The notes: generated by a model from the sequence alone, not told the origin. Shown: positions 50,850 to 59,266, counted from the first letter of the stretch. The stretch is DNA of 64,000 nucleotides from Tepidisphaera sp. (GCA_016124375.1 WGNV01000004.1:248001-312000); one strand, 5' to 3'. Translations and numbers: made by a program.

Positions 50850-52888
50850 GCAGCGCCGCCGCCACGCCATCGCCGACCTTCGACCCCGCGCCCGGCGCGG
50901 CGTTCGCCCCCCGGTCGCAGGCGGAGATCCCCACCCATCGCCTGTGGGGCCCGCTCGCCAGGCCCGGGCGGCGCCGCCCGCCCGCCAAGGGCTTCGACGT
51001 CTTCGGCGAATCCGTCGTCGGATGGTTCGAGCGCCGCCGCGCCAAAAAACTGGACTGGATCCGCGCCAAGGCGATCCTGGCCGCGGCCCGGCAGATCTCC
51101 AACCGCAGCGACGCCGCCCTCGACGAGGAAGTGGCCGACGCCAAGGCCGACACGCTCTTGCGCAGCGACGAAAAGGGCGTGGTCGATCGCGCCTTCGCGC
51201 TGGGCTACGAGGTCATCAGGCGGGAGATCGGCCTGGCCCTGCACCCCGAGCAGGTGCTGGGCGCCCTGGCCCTGCACGCCGGCTGCTGCGCCGAACTCGC
51301 CACGGGCGAAGGCAAGACCGTGACGGCGATCCTCCCCGCCGCCATCGCCGGCTGGCGCGGGCGGGGCGTGCACGTGGTCACCGTCAACGACTACCTCGCC
51401 TCGCGCGACGCCGCCACCACCCTGCCCGCCTTTCATCGCCTGGGGCTCACACTCGGCGTCATCCGCCACGAGGACGACAACGACGCTCGCCGGCGCGCCT
51501 ACGCCTGCGACCTCACCTACGTCGCCGACAAGGAACTGATCTTCGATCACCTGCGCGACCGCCTGGTCTCGCCCCTCACCCCCCGCCTCACCGGCCTGCT
51601 CATCGACACCCTCACCGGCCCTGGAGCCGCGTGGGGCGAGCGGGTCGTGCAGCGCGGGCTCGAGTACGCCATCATCGACGAGGCCGACAGCGTGCTCATC
51701 GACGAAGCCGTGACCCCGGCCATCATCAGCGGGCCGGGCGAAGGCGTCGCGGGCGGGGGGGAGCACTACCGCATGGCCGCCCTCCTGGCCCAGCGCTACG
51801 TGCTCGACGAGCACTTCACCCTCGAACAGCGCGTCGTACGCCTCACCGAAGCCGGGCGGAACAAGCTCGCGGACGAGGCAGCCTCGCTGCCCCCGTTCTG
51901 GGCCGGGCCCAAGCGCCGCGAGGAACTGCTGTGCCTGGCCCTTTCCGCCCGCGAGATCTACAAGCGGGGCGAAGACTACCTGGTCCGCAACGGCAAGATC
52001 GAGATCATCGATCGCTCGACCGGGCGCGTGCTCGCGGGGCGGCAGTGGCAGTTGGGCGTGCACCAGGCGGTTGAGGCCAAGGAAGGCCTCGAACTCTCGC
52101 GCGACAACGTGGCCATGGCCCGCTCGAGCTACCAGGGCTTTTTTCAGCGCTACCGCAAGCTCTCGGGCATGACGGGCACCGCCAAGGAAGTCGCCGACGA
52201 ACTGTGGCGATGGTACCGCCTGCCCGTCGTGCAGATCCCCACCCACAAGCGCGTCCTCCGCGTCCACGCCCCGCAGCGGGTCTTCCGCACCCAGGAAGAC
52301 AAGCTTCAAGCCGCGGCCGACCGCGTCGCCCAGGCCCACGAACAGGGCCAGCCCGTGCTGGTGGGCACCTGGAGCGTGACGACCTCCGAGCGCATGGCCG
52401 CATTGCTGGGCGCGCGGGGCATCTCGTGCGCCGTCATCAACGCCGTGCGCGAGCAAGAGGAAGCATCGATCGTCGAGCACGCCGGCCTGCCCGGCTCCGT
52501 CACCGTCGCGACTAACATGGCCGGGCGCGGCACCGACATCAGGCTCGACGACCAGAGCCGCGCCGCCGGCGGGCTGCTCGTCATCGCCACCGAACGCAAC
52601 GACGAACGGCGCGTCGACCGCCAGCTCGCCGGGCGTGCCGGACGCCAGGGCGACCCGGGGCGCGTCGAGACCTTCGTGTCATTCGAAGACCGCCTCATCC
52701 AGCTCCACGGCTGGAAACCTCTGGTGCGCCTGGCCCAGAAGGTCAAGCCCGCGTGGATGGGGCGGGTTTCGAGCCTGCTGTGGTGGACCGCCCAGCGCGA
52801 CGCCAGCCTCAGGTGGGCCGCGGTGCGCGACGACGTCGCCAAGAGCGACGCCTGGTTCGACATGGCCCTGCACAGCGTGACGCGATGA
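50846..52888 (+). CDS. SecA-like ATPase, motor core only
   Basis: A 680-residue relative of the preprotein translocase motor. SecA hallmarks: GEGKT Walker A at 154-158, DEAD box 278-281 in IIDEADSVLIDEA, GMTGTA at 441-446, GRGTD at 560-564 in NMAGRGTDIRL, and GRAGRQGDPG at 596-605. The preprotein-binding region lies between. It ends about 75 residues after the last motif, so the helical scaffold/wing domains and the zinc-binding tail of normal SecA (about 850-950 residues) are mostly missing, and the N-terminal 80 residues are divergent. It is therefore probably not the housekeeping SecA. Start and stop overlap both neighbours by four bases (ATGA). Confidence 0.9.
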   Translation: MSSAAATPSPTFDPAPGAAFAPRSQAEIPTHRLWGPLARPGRRRPPAKGFDVFGESVVGWFERRRAKKLDWIRAKAILAAARQISNRSDAALDEEVADAKADTLLRSDEKGVVDRAFALGYEVIRREIGLALHPEQVLGALALHAGCCAELATGEGKTVTAILPAAIAGWRGRGVHVVTVNDYLASRDAATTLPAFHRLGLTLGVIRHEDDNDARRRAYACDLTYVADKELIFDHLRDRLVSPLTPRLTGLLIDTLTGPGAAWGERVVQRGLEYAIIDEADSVLIDEAVTPAIISGPGEGVAGGGEHYRMAALLAQRYVLDEHFTLEQRVVRLTEAGRNKLADEAASLPPFWAGPKRREELLCLALSAREIYKRGEDYLVRNGKIEIIDRSTGRVLAGRQWQLGVHQAVEAKEGLELSRDNVAMARSSYQGFFQRYRKLSGMTGTAKEVADELWRWYRLPVVQIPTHKRVLRVHAPQRVFRTQEDKLQAAADRVAQAHEQGQPVLVGTWSVTTSERMAALLGARGISCAVINAVREQEEASIVEHAGLPGSVTVATNMAGRGTDIRLDDQSRAAGGLLVIATERNDERRVDRQLAGRAGRQGDPGRVETFVSFEDRLIQLHGWKPLVRLAQKVKPAWMGRVSSLLWWTAQRDASLRWAAVRDDVAKSDAWFDMALHSVTR

Positions 52889-53676
52889 GCGGGCGCGAAG
52901 TCACGCTGATCGCGTGGAACATCCTCCACGGGGGCGGGCCGCAGCGCACGCCCTGGATTGGCCTCGCGCTGATCGACCACGCCCCGGACATCGTGATGCT
53001 CTGCGAGTTTCGCCCCGGGCGGGGATCGCAGCTGCGGGCTCAACTGGCCGACGCCGGGCTGGTGCACCAGCGCGTGAGCGACGTCGAGCCGACCCGCAAC
53101 GGCATCCTGATCGCCTCCAGGTTCGACCTGCGCGAAGCGGGGAACGACGCCCGCGAGGCCGAATCCGCCTGCGCCGGACGCCTGCTGACGGCGATCGCCG
53201 CGGGCGTGCTGGTGGTGGGCGTTCATGTGCCGGACGACAACGAACTGGGGAAAAAGGCGGGTTTTTTCCACCAGTTGACAGCGCTCGCGCGAAAAAATCG
53301 TGATCTTCCCTGCGTGATTCTGGGGGATTTCAACACCCAGCGCCGCGGGCTTGACGCCGACGGGCGTGCGTTCCGCCTCGAATCCAAGCTGGGCGTTCTC
53401 GCCTCGCTGGGATACGCCGACGCCTGGCGAAAAAAGCACCCGGGAGAACGCGAAGATTCATGGGTTTCTGCCCATGCGAGCGGGCGTCTCGACGGCGCGT
53501 ATCTCTCTGCGCCGCTGGCACATGCGCTCATCGATGCCCGCTACGAACACGCCCCGCGCGGGGCCGGGCTGTCGGATCACTCGATGCTGGTGCTCAAGCT
53601 GGCGTTGGAGCCGCGCGAGGAGGGTGCGAAGTCGCCTCGCGGGCTCTTCGGCGGGGCCGAAGGCCGAGCGGGGTGA
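52885..53676 (+). CDS. endonuclease/exonuclease/phosphatase (EEP) family protein
   Basis: A 263-residue metal-dependent phosphodiesterase-type enzyme. EEP motifs in order: IAWNILHG (Asn), LCEFRPG (Glu), VILGDFNTQ (Asp/Asn), SGRLDGAYLS (Asp) and LSDHSMLVL (Asp-His). No signal peptide, so probably cytoplasmic. Members cleave DNA, RNA or phospho-lipids; the substrate cannot be told. Its ATG overlaps the SecA-like stop (ATGA), placing it in the same operon, but whether it takes part in the same process is unknown. The last 25 residues are Arg/Gly-rich. Confidence 0.85.
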   Translation: MSGREVTLIAWNILHGGGPQRTPWIGLALIDHAPDIVMLCEFRPGRGSQLRAQLADAGLVHQRVSDVEPTRNGILIASRFDLREAGNDAREAESACAGRLLTAIAAGVLVVGVHVPDDNELGKKAGFFHQLTALARKNRDLPCVILGDFNTQRRGLDADGRAFRLESKLGVLASLGYADAWRKKHPGEREDSWVSAHASGRLDGAYLSAPLAHALIDARYEHAPRGAGLSDHSMLVLKLALEPREEGAKSPRGLFGGAEGRAG

Positions 53677-53710
53677 AGAAAAACATGAAGGGGCGAGAGG
53701 GCGAATGCCG

Positions 53711-53738
53711 AAAAACCGCCCGCAAATCCGGGGTTTTT
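53711..53738 (+). terminator. probable terminator of the SecA-like operon
   Basis: AAAAACC (53711-53717) and GGTTTTT (53732-53738) form a 7-base stem with a 14-base loop, 34 bases after the EEP gene stop. The right arm supplies the T-run. Weaker than the other terminators here. Confidence 0.5.
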
Positions 53739-53752
53739 GAGCCTCGGGCAAC

Positions 53753-53781
53753 TTGCGACTTTGTTTCGGGGCTGCTACAAC
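53753..53781 (+). promoter_or_regulatory. candidate sigma-70-type promoter of the HU gene
   Basis: TTGCGA (53753-53758), a 17-base spacer, then TACAAC (53776-53781), each matching four of six consensus bases. It lies about 55 bases before the HU start, which has the ribosome site AAGGAG. Confidence 0.6.
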
Positions 53782-53836
53782 AGACCCCTCGTAGGTCGGA
53801 GACCGAGTAGAGGTTTCATTTTCAAGGAGTTCGAAG

Positions 53837-54208
53837 ATGGCGAAGAAGATGGCCGCCAAGGCCGCCCCCAAGCCCGCGAAACTGACCCAGTCCGCCAAGC
53901 TGCGCAAGAAGAGCGAGCTGTACAACACCATCGCGGAGCACACCGGCCTGGCCCGCAAGCAGGTCGCCTCGGTGTTCGACACCCTGTCGCAGGTGATGGT
54001 GGTCGACCTGGCCAAGCCCAAGGCCGACAGCCCCCGCATGTTCGTGGTGCCGGGCCTGATGAAGGTCACCGCCATCCACAAGCCCGCCACCAAGGCGACG
54101 CAGAAGGCCAACCCCTTCAAGCCGGGCGAGATGATGACCGTCAAGGCCAAGCCCGCCCGCACCGTCGTCAAGGTGCGCCCGCTCAAGGGCCTGAAGTCCG
54201 CGGTGTGA
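53837..54208 (+). CDS. HU-family DNA-binding protein
   Basis: A 123-residue nucleoid protein. Ala/Lys-rich N-terminus (MAKKMAAKAAPKPAKLTQ), then the HU/IHF helical dimer region (KSELYNTIAEHTGLARKQVA) and the arm region ending NPFKPGEMMTVKAKPARTVV. The usual GFGTF-type segment is replaced by FVVPGLMKVTAIHKPATKAT. It is longer than typical HU (90 residues) because of the basic extension. The AAGGAG site and a good promoter suggest high expression. It faces the convergent peroxiredoxin with the H1-like tail. Confidence 0.92.
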   Translation: MAKKMAAKAAPKPAKLTQSAKLRKKSELYNTIAEHTGLARKQVASVFDTLSQVMVVDLAKPKADSPRMFVVPGLMKVTAIHKPATKATQKANPFKPGEMMTVKAKPARTVVKVRPLKGLKSAV

Positions 54209-54247
54209 GCCGCGCCTCGCTCCCGCGAGGCCATGATCGCACAACTC

Positions 54248-54284
54248 AAACGCCGCTCCGCACGCGGGGCGGCGTTTATCTTTT
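54248..54284 (+). terminator. intrinsic terminator of the HU gene
   Basis: Stem AAACGCCGC (54248-54256) with GCGGCGTTT (54269-54277), 12-base loop, followed by ATCTTTT. It lies 39 bases after the HU stop. Confidence 0.8.
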
Positions 54285-54348
54285 CATGAGCCGGCGCCCG
54301 CCGTCCGTCGCGGCGTCCAACAACCAACTCGCCGGCCTCGGCCGCCTT

Positions 54349-54969
54349 CTATTTCCGCGTTCGCGCCTTGCCGCGCTTTGCGACTTTCGTTGCCGCCTTC
54401 TTGCCCGGCTTCTTTGCCGGCTTTTTTGCCGGCTTCTTCACCGTCTTCCTCGCGGCTTTCTTCACCTCGCGCTCCGACACCCCCATCTCCTCACCGCGAA
54501 CATACCCCAGCACCGCCGCCACGTGCCCCGTCACCGACACCTTGTCCCACCGACGCTCCACCTTCCCATCCGCCCCCACCACGTACGTCGTCCGCACCAC
54601 CCCCATGTACTTCCGCCCGTACATGCTCTTTTCCTGCCACACCCCGAACGCATCGCACACCCGCGGCGTGCCCTTCGCGTCGCGTTCATCCACGATCAGC
54701 GGCACCCCCAGCCCGTGCTTTGCCACGAACTTCTGATGGTCCTTCAGCGTGTCCGGGCTCACCCCGAACACCTTCACCCCCGCCTTCGCAAACTGCGAGG
54801 CGGCATCGCTGAACTCGCACGCCTGCGTCGTGCAATCCTTCGAATCGTCCTTGGGGTAGAAAAACAGCACATACCGCTCCCCCGCCAAGGCCGAAGCCCC
54901 GACCTGGGCTCCGGTATGGTCCTGGGCTTCAAACCGCGGCACCGGCTGGCCGACATCGATCAACGCCAT
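54349..54969 (-). CDS. bcp: BCP-type peroxiredoxin with histone-H1-like lysine tail
   Basis: A 206-residue thiol peroxidase. The catalytic region FFYPKDDSKDCTTQACEFSD has the peroxidatic C46 and the resolving C51 of atypical 2-Cys BCP proteins; MGVVRTTYVVGADGKVERRW is also typical. After residue 169 comes a 37-residue tail almost entirely Lys, Ala, Pro and Arg, with KKPAKKPAKKPGKKA repeats as in histone H1 and bacterial H1-like proteins. The tail may tether the enzyme to DNA; this is inference. ATG 54969 is preceded by GAGGA; an ATG two codons upstream is possible. Confidence 0.9.
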   Translation of the reverse strand: MALIDVGQPVPRFEAQDHTGAQVGASALAGERYVLFFYPKDDSKDCTTQACEFSDAASQFAKAGVKVFGVSPDTLKDHQKFVAKHGLGVPLIVDERDAKGTPRVCDAFGVWQEKSMYGRKYMGVVRTTYVVGADGKVERRWDKVSVTGHVAAVLGYVRGEEMGVSEREVKKAARKTVKKPAKKPAKKPGKKAATKVAKRGKARTRK

Positions 54970-55057
54970 GGGCATCTTCCTCACTGTGGGTGACTCGGGA
55001 GCAACAACCAACGCCCCAAGTGTTCGGGGCCAACGCCGCGCCGGATGACGCCGAGCC

Positions 55058-55094
55058 AAGCCAAAAACACAGAACCCCGCCGACGGCGGCGGGG
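55058..55094 (-). terminator. intrinsic terminator of the PEP-CTERM-like gene
   Basis: Stem CCCCGCCG (55075-55082) with CGGCGGGG (55087-55094), followed on the minus strand by TTCTGTGTTTTTGG. It lies 38 bases past the gene's stop codon. Confidence 0.8.
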
Positions 55095-55132
55095 CCCAAG
55101 GAGGGATGCAGATTCGCTGACCTCGCCCGCAC

Positions 55133-55831
55133 TCAGCGTCTGCGACGCCCGAGCACAAGCCCTGCCACGCCCGCCAAGCCCAAGGCCCCCGGCGCGGGCA
55201 CCACCGCCCCGCCGAAACTCAGGTCATCCAGCAGCGCCGCGTGCTTCACGATCACCACCCGCGCGATCGGCGCTTCCAGCGAGTACAAGCCCGCGTACCC
55301 ATAATCGGCAGTGGTGTTGCCGGAGACGATCGTGCCGCGAATGAACTGAGCACCCCACTGGACGCTCTGGATCACGTTGCCCGAGGCGTCGTACGCCGTG
55401 ATCGTCGGCCCGGCGGCATCGCTGCGCGAGTTGTTCACGACAAACATCCCGAACGCGTGCACCGTGCCCGTGAAACTGAAATCAACCGTGGAGGCGTACG
55501 AACTCGGAATGCCGATGTTGCCCGAGCCGAGCGCCGACTGCGCCCCGTCGAACGCGGCGTTGCCGTCGTTCACCCAGCGGATCTGGCTGTTGAACATCAC
55601 GCCCTGGGGCGCGTACGCGTTCAAGGGCATCACCTGGCTCTGGCCCTGGATCAGGTTGATCGCATTGCCCTGGCCGTCGGTCTCGAAGTTGATCAGCGTG
55701 TGCGGCGTTGACGCGAAGTAGTCGCGGGAGGTGATGATGCCCGCCTGCGCGGCCCCGGCAGCCAGCCCCGACACGACCACAAGACAGCCAACCCGGGCCA
55801 ATAGCCCGGACGAACCACAAGTCTGCGACAT
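55133..55831 (-). CDS. secreted protein with PEP-CTERM-like sorting signal
   Basis: A 232-residue exported protein. Signal peptide (LVVVSGLAAGAAQA), a beta-rich domain (INFETDGQGNAINLIQG, VMFNSQIRWVND, DFSFTGTVHAFGMFVVN) like those of planctomycete PEP-CTERM proteins, and a C-terminal tail VPAPGALGLAGVAGLVLG followed by four arginines. This is a PEP-CTERM-type short helix plus basic end, normally cut by an exosortase. The proline motif is V-P-A-P rather than V-P-E-P. Function unknown. GGGAAGGGAGC precedes the ATG. Confidence 0.82.
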   Translation of the reverse strand: MSQTCGSSGLLARVGCLVVVSGLAAGAAQAGIITSRDYFASTPHTLINFETDGQGNAINLIQGQSQVMPLNAYAPQGVMFNSQIRWVNDGNAAFDGAQSALGSGNIGIPSSYASTVDFSFTGTVHAFGMFVVNNSRSDAAGPTITAYDASGNVIQSVQWGAQFIRGTIVSGNTTADYGYAGLYSLEAPIARVVIVKHAALLDDLSFGGAVVPAPGALGLAGVAGLVLGRRRR

Positions 55832-56158
55832 TGCTGCTCCCTTCCCAAGTCTGCGGATGTACGGCCGCCCAACCCGGGTGTTTTCCGCAAGTCGATACGC
55901 AACTCGCGCGAGAACGGATCCGAGCAAGGCTTCACCCACAACATGCACCACGAGAAGCGAAGGGCAAGCAAAGTGGCGGGAATGCGTCAAAAGTCGTCTG
56001 GATGAAGGCCGCACAGACGGCGCGTCTCGCATGCGAGGGTCTGATATCTCTGCGAGTTCGAGCGACGAAATCTCGAGACGAGCCCGAAGCGCCAGCGAGG
56101 GTCTCAGCGAAGTTCCGACACCGACGAGACCCTCGCTCGCGCTTCGGGCTCGTGCCGC
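55832..56158. other. 327-base intergenic region holding an inverted doublet
   Basis: Between two minus-strand genes. The left part (55832-55960) should hold the promoter of the PEP-CTERM-like gene; I see no clear hexamers. The right part is taken up by the family C inverted doublet (56078-56153). No coding frame looks real. Confidence 0.45.
56078..56153. repeat. REPIN-like inverted doublet, family C
   Basis: Left arm 56078-56105 and right arm 56126-56153 are 28-base reverse complements with one mismatch, around a 20-base loop. Core sequence GAGCCCGAAGCG with outer GAGGGTCTC. It ends five bases from the ACMSD stop codon. A single copy of the same arm occurs at 59339-59366. Confidence 0.88.
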
Positions 56159-57286
56159 TCAACTCTTCGCGAATCGCTCGCGTGACAGCCCGAGAAACTG
56201 CAGCGGGGCGTTGCACAGCACGTCGGCCAGCGCCATCGGCCCCAGTTCCTTGGCCATCGACGCCACCAGTGCCCCGGGGCGTTCTTCGCCCAAGGGGAAC
56301 GGGTAGTCGCTGCCAAGCGCCACGCGCGAGGAGCCGAAAAGTTCAACAAGTTCGCGCAGGATGATCTCGTCGTGCACCAGCGAATCGACGAACACCCGCG
56401 CGGGCGTGGTCCCCTGCCGCAGGTAGCGGCGTGGGTCGCCCGCTTCGGGCGGAAACAAGTCAGGCCGGCACGCCAGGCCGTGGGCCAGGCGACCGATGGT
56501 GCCCGGGAACGACCCGCCCCCGTGCGCAAAGCACACCCGCAGCGTGGGCAAGCGATCGAGCATGCCGCTGAAGAAGACGCTCGCCATCGCGATCGCCGTC
56601 TCGGCGGGCATGCCCACCAGCCACGGCATCCAGTAGCGCTGCATCCGGTCGACATACGACCCGTGCCGCCCCTTGCCGAACTGCACCATCTCCCACGGGT
56701 GCACGAACACGCACGCTCCAACTTTGGCCGCGTGGGCCAGCACGCGCTCGATCTCGGGCTCGTCCAGATTCGCCCCGTTCACGTTGGTCCCGATCTCGAT
56801 CCCCGGCAGGCCGAGTTCCTTCACGCACCGATCGATCTCGGCGCACGCCATCTCGGGGTCCTGCATCGGCACTGTGCCCAGCCCGACGAAGCGGCTGGGG
56901 TTTGCACGGCACGTCTCGGCCAGGTGATCGTTGACCAGCATCGCCAGGTCGCGCGCGTCGGCTGGCTTGGCCCAGTAACTGAACATCACCGGCACGGTGC
57001 TGAGCGCCTGCACCCGCACGCCGTGGCCGTCCATCTCGCGCACGCGCACGCTTGGGTCCCAGCAGTTGGAGCGGATCTCACGGAAGGCGGTATAGCCGCC
57101 CCCGGGCTCGGTGCGGATCATCTTGCCGCAGCCGGGCTCCAAATGGGCCAACTCGATCCACCCCGCGTAGCCCGTGCGCTTGGTCCAACTGGGCCATTTT
57201 TCGGGCAGAATGTGGGTGTGAAGGTCGATCGCCGGGAAACCGGCGGGCAGCACCGACGCGGGCGAGATGGGAGCGGGAGCGTTCAT
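56159..57286 (-). CDS. 2-amino-3-carboxymuconate-6-semialdehyde decarboxylase (ACMSD)
   Basis: Zinc amidohydrolase-fold enzyme that decarboxylates the ring-opened product of 3-hydroxyanthranilate, diverting the kynurenine pathway from NAD to full breakdown. The 375-residue chain matches the family along its whole length: metal ligands H23/H25 in [11 protein letters not shown], then [50 protein letters not shown] and [13 protein letters not shown] 57286. The upstream neighbour on the same strand is the dioxygenase that makes its substrate. An inverted doublet lies between them and another follows the stop. Confidence 0.95.
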   Translation of the reverse strand: MNAPAPISPASVLPAGFPAIDLHTHILPEKWPSWTKRTGYAGWIELAHLEPGCGKMIRTEPGGGYTAFREIRSNCWDPSVRVREMDGHGVRVQALSTVPVMFSYWAKPADARDLAMLVNDHLAETCRANPSRFVGLGTVPMQDPEMACAEIDRCVKELGLPGIEIGTNVNGANLDEPEIERVLAHAAKVGACVFVHPWEMVQFGKGRHGSYVDRMQRYWMPWLVGMPAETAIAMASVFFSGMLDRLPTLRVCFAHGGGSFPGTIGRLAHGLACRPDLFPPEAGDPRRYLRQGTTPARVFVDSLVHDEIILRELVELFGSSRVALGSDYPFPLGEERPGALVASMAKELGPMALADVLCNAPLQFLGLSRERFAKS

Positions 57287-57341
57287 GAGGTTGCCAGTGA
57301 AAGACCAAGTCGCGATTGCGTTGAACGTGTTTCCAAGATCA

Positions 57342-57436
57342 GACGCCGGAGGTGAGCAGAGCGAACCTCCGGATGGCGCACCCCGCGCCTCACCCCGTGC
57401 CTCACCCGGACCTTCGCTTCGCTCAGGTCCGGCGTC
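57342..57436. repeat. REPIN-like inverted doublet between ACMSD and 3-HAO genes (family A)
   Basis: Outer ends GACGCCGG (57342-57349) and CCGGCGTC (57429-57436) are inverted. Inside are two hairpins: CCGGAGGT/ACCTCCGG (57346-57372, 11-base loop) and CCGGACCT/AGGTCCGG (57406-57432, 11-base loop). The two hairpin loops are near reverse complements, so the halves are copies in opposite directions. The same layout occurs at 39931-40012. Confidence 0.82.
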
Positions 57437-57478
57437 AACAGCACGTCGCCGATCGTTCGTGCGTATCCCACCCAACCA

Positions 57479-58150
57479 TCATGACTTCTTGCGAGCCTTC
57501 TTCTTGCTGCGCGTCGCCTTCGCCTTGCCCGCGGCGTGCACCGTCTTGCCCTTGAGCTTGATCGCGCCCGCGCGCTGAATCACCGTTCCGCAGTGCTTGC
57601 ACGTGCGGCGGCTCTCCGGCCCGCCCCAGAAGTCTTCCATGATGACCGCGAGGTCTTCGTCGATCTTCTTGAGCCGCCATCGGGCCTCGTGCACCAGTTC
57701 GTCGCACGTTGGGCAGTACCAGCGCAACCCATCCAGCCCGCCCTTGGGGCGAGGGAACTCGATGATGAGCCCCAGCGTCCCCGCCGGTCTCTGCGGGCGG
57801 TGCGGCACCCAGCGATCCAGCAGGAACAACTCCCCCTCCTTCACGACCACATCGTGAGGCTTGGACCCATCCAGAGGTCGCACGCGCACCGCGATGTCCC
57901 CCTTGAGCTGGTAGAACAGTTCCTCGGTGGGGTTCACGTGGTAGTCGTTGCGGGTGTTGGGCCCGCCGCTGACGAAGATGATCGCGTCGGTGCTGCCCGC
58001 GAAGAGCTGCTTGTTGCTGACCGGGGGCTTGAGCGAGGCCTTGTTGGCCTTGATCCAGCGATCAAGGTGGGTGAGGGGGAAGGAAAGCCCGCGCGGGGGC
58101 TTGGACGATGACTTGGACGACTTTGAGGATGAGGTGGTGTGCTTGGCCAT
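57479..58150 (-). CDS. 3-hydroxyanthranilate 3,4-dioxygenase
   Basis: Iron(II) cupin enzyme that opens the ring of 3-hydroxyanthranilate. 223 residues: a Ser/Lys-rich N-terminus, then the cupin with metal ligands H71 and E77 (DYHVNPTEELFYQ) and H117 (LDRWVPHRPQRPAG). The bacterial-type C-terminal rubredoxin-like iron site uses C146-x-x-C149 and C184-x-x-C187. The tail is Lys-rich (KKKARKKS). It is the first gene of the minus-strand pair with ACMSD. I chose ATG 58150; ATG 58162 is an alternative. It diverges from the ATP-grasp gene. Confidence 0.94.
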   Translation of the reverse strand: MAKHTTSSSKSSKSSSKPPRGLSFPLTHLDRWIKANKASLKPPVSNKQLFAGSTDAIIFVSGGPNTRNDYHVNPTEELFYQLKGDIAVRVRPLDGSKPHDVVVKEGELFLLDRWVPHRPQRPAGTLGLIIEFPRPKGGLDGLRWYCPTCDELVHEARWRLKKIDEDLAVIMEDFWGGPESRRTCKHCGTVIQRAGAIKLKGKTVHAAGKAKATRSKKKARKKS

Positions 58151-58297
58151 GACCTCAAGCATACCGATCGCCGCCTCCACACGCGGCCCCCGATCTACCG
58201 ACTTTGCGCGCTCATTTCGCGTGATGCGCCCCAGGCTGTAACCCCGGGGATAGACGCGTCGTCTAACCCTGGTGGGCCCGGGCAGGTCGCCGGGCCG

Positions 58298-59266
58298 ATG
58301 GAGCACGCCTTGCGGGTACACATCATCAACGAGCATCCGGATTGGATCGTCACGCTGGGACGAGCGCTGGACGGCGCTGGCATCCCCTGGGCGGAGTGGT
58401 ACACCGACGCGGGGAGCTTCGACCTTGAGGCTGCGCCGCCCCAGGGCGTGTGGTTCAACCGCATGAGCGCCAGCTCGCACACCCGCGGGCATGTGCACGC
58501 TGTCAATCACGCGCGAGAACTGGTCGGCTGGCTCGAAAGCCACGGGCGTCGCGTGCTCAACGGCACGCGGGCCCTCACCCTAGAAATGTCCAAGGTTCAG
58601 CAAGCCGCGGCTCTGCGTGCAGCGGGGCTGCTCACGCCCCGCACCATCGCGGTGGTGGGCGGGCGGGCGGAGATCATGGACGCGGCCCGGCGAGCGGCTG
58701 CCGGCGAGATCGGTCTGCCTTTCATCCTGAAGCCCAACCGGGGCGGCAAGGGTCTGGGCGTGCGCCTCGTTTCCGAGTTGTCGCAGCTCGAGGCCTACCT
58801 CGCCAGCGCCGATCTCAGCGAATCACCCGACAACGTGTGGCTGATCCAGCAGTACATTCGGGCCGCCGAGCCTTTCATCACGCGCTGCGAGTTCGTCGGG
58901 GGCGAGTTTGTCTACGCCATCCGCTCCAGCACCGCCGAGGGGTTTGAGCTGTGCCCTGCCGACGGCTGCGGCACGTGCAGCACGGCTCCCGCCAGGTTTT
59001 CGCTGCGGGCCGGGTTTGATGGCGAAATCGTTGATTCGCTGCGCGCGTTCGTACGCGAGCAGAGTCTTGACGTCTGCGGCATCGAGTTCGTCGAAGACGT
59101 ATCGGGCAATCAGTTCGTGTACGACATCAACGGCACCACCAACTACAACCCGCAGATCGAGGCGGAGGCGGGCCAGGGCGGGGCCACGGGGCGCCTGATG
59201 GAACTCTTCGCCCGCGAACTGGCCGCGGCGAACACGGGCGAGCGATGCCCGGCGGGGCACGTGTAG
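58298..59266 (+). CDS. RimK-like ATP-grasp ligase
   Basis: A 322-residue ATP-grasp protein, probably joining an amino acid or carboxylate to an amine. Core features: NGTRALTLEMSKVQQAAALR (pre-domain), PFILKPNRGGKGLGVRLVSE (glycine-rich ATP loop), VWLIQQYIRAAEPFITRCEF, and the metal site CGIEFVEDVSGNQFVYDING. The substrate is unknown; RimK itself adds glutamates to ribosomal protein S6. It lies between the kynurenine-type genes and a flavin monooxygenase, so a role in the same aromatic pathway is possible but unproven. ATG 58298 begins the conserved part. Confidence 0.82.
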   Translation: MEHALRVHIINEHPDWIVTLGRALDGAGIPWAEWYTDAGSFDLEAAPPQGVWFNRMSASSHTRGHVHAVNHARELVGWLESHGRRVLNGTRALTLEMSKVQQAAALRAAGLLTPRTIAVVGGRAEIMDAARRAAAGEIGLPFILKPNRGGKGLGVRLVSELSQLEAYLASADLSESPDNVWLIQQYIRAAEPFITRCEFVGGEFVYAIRSSTAEGFELCPADGCGTCSTAPARFSLRAGFDGEIVDSLRAFVREQSLDVCGIEFVEDVSGNQFVYDINGTTNYNPQIEAEAGQGGATGRLMELFARELAAANTGERCPAGHV

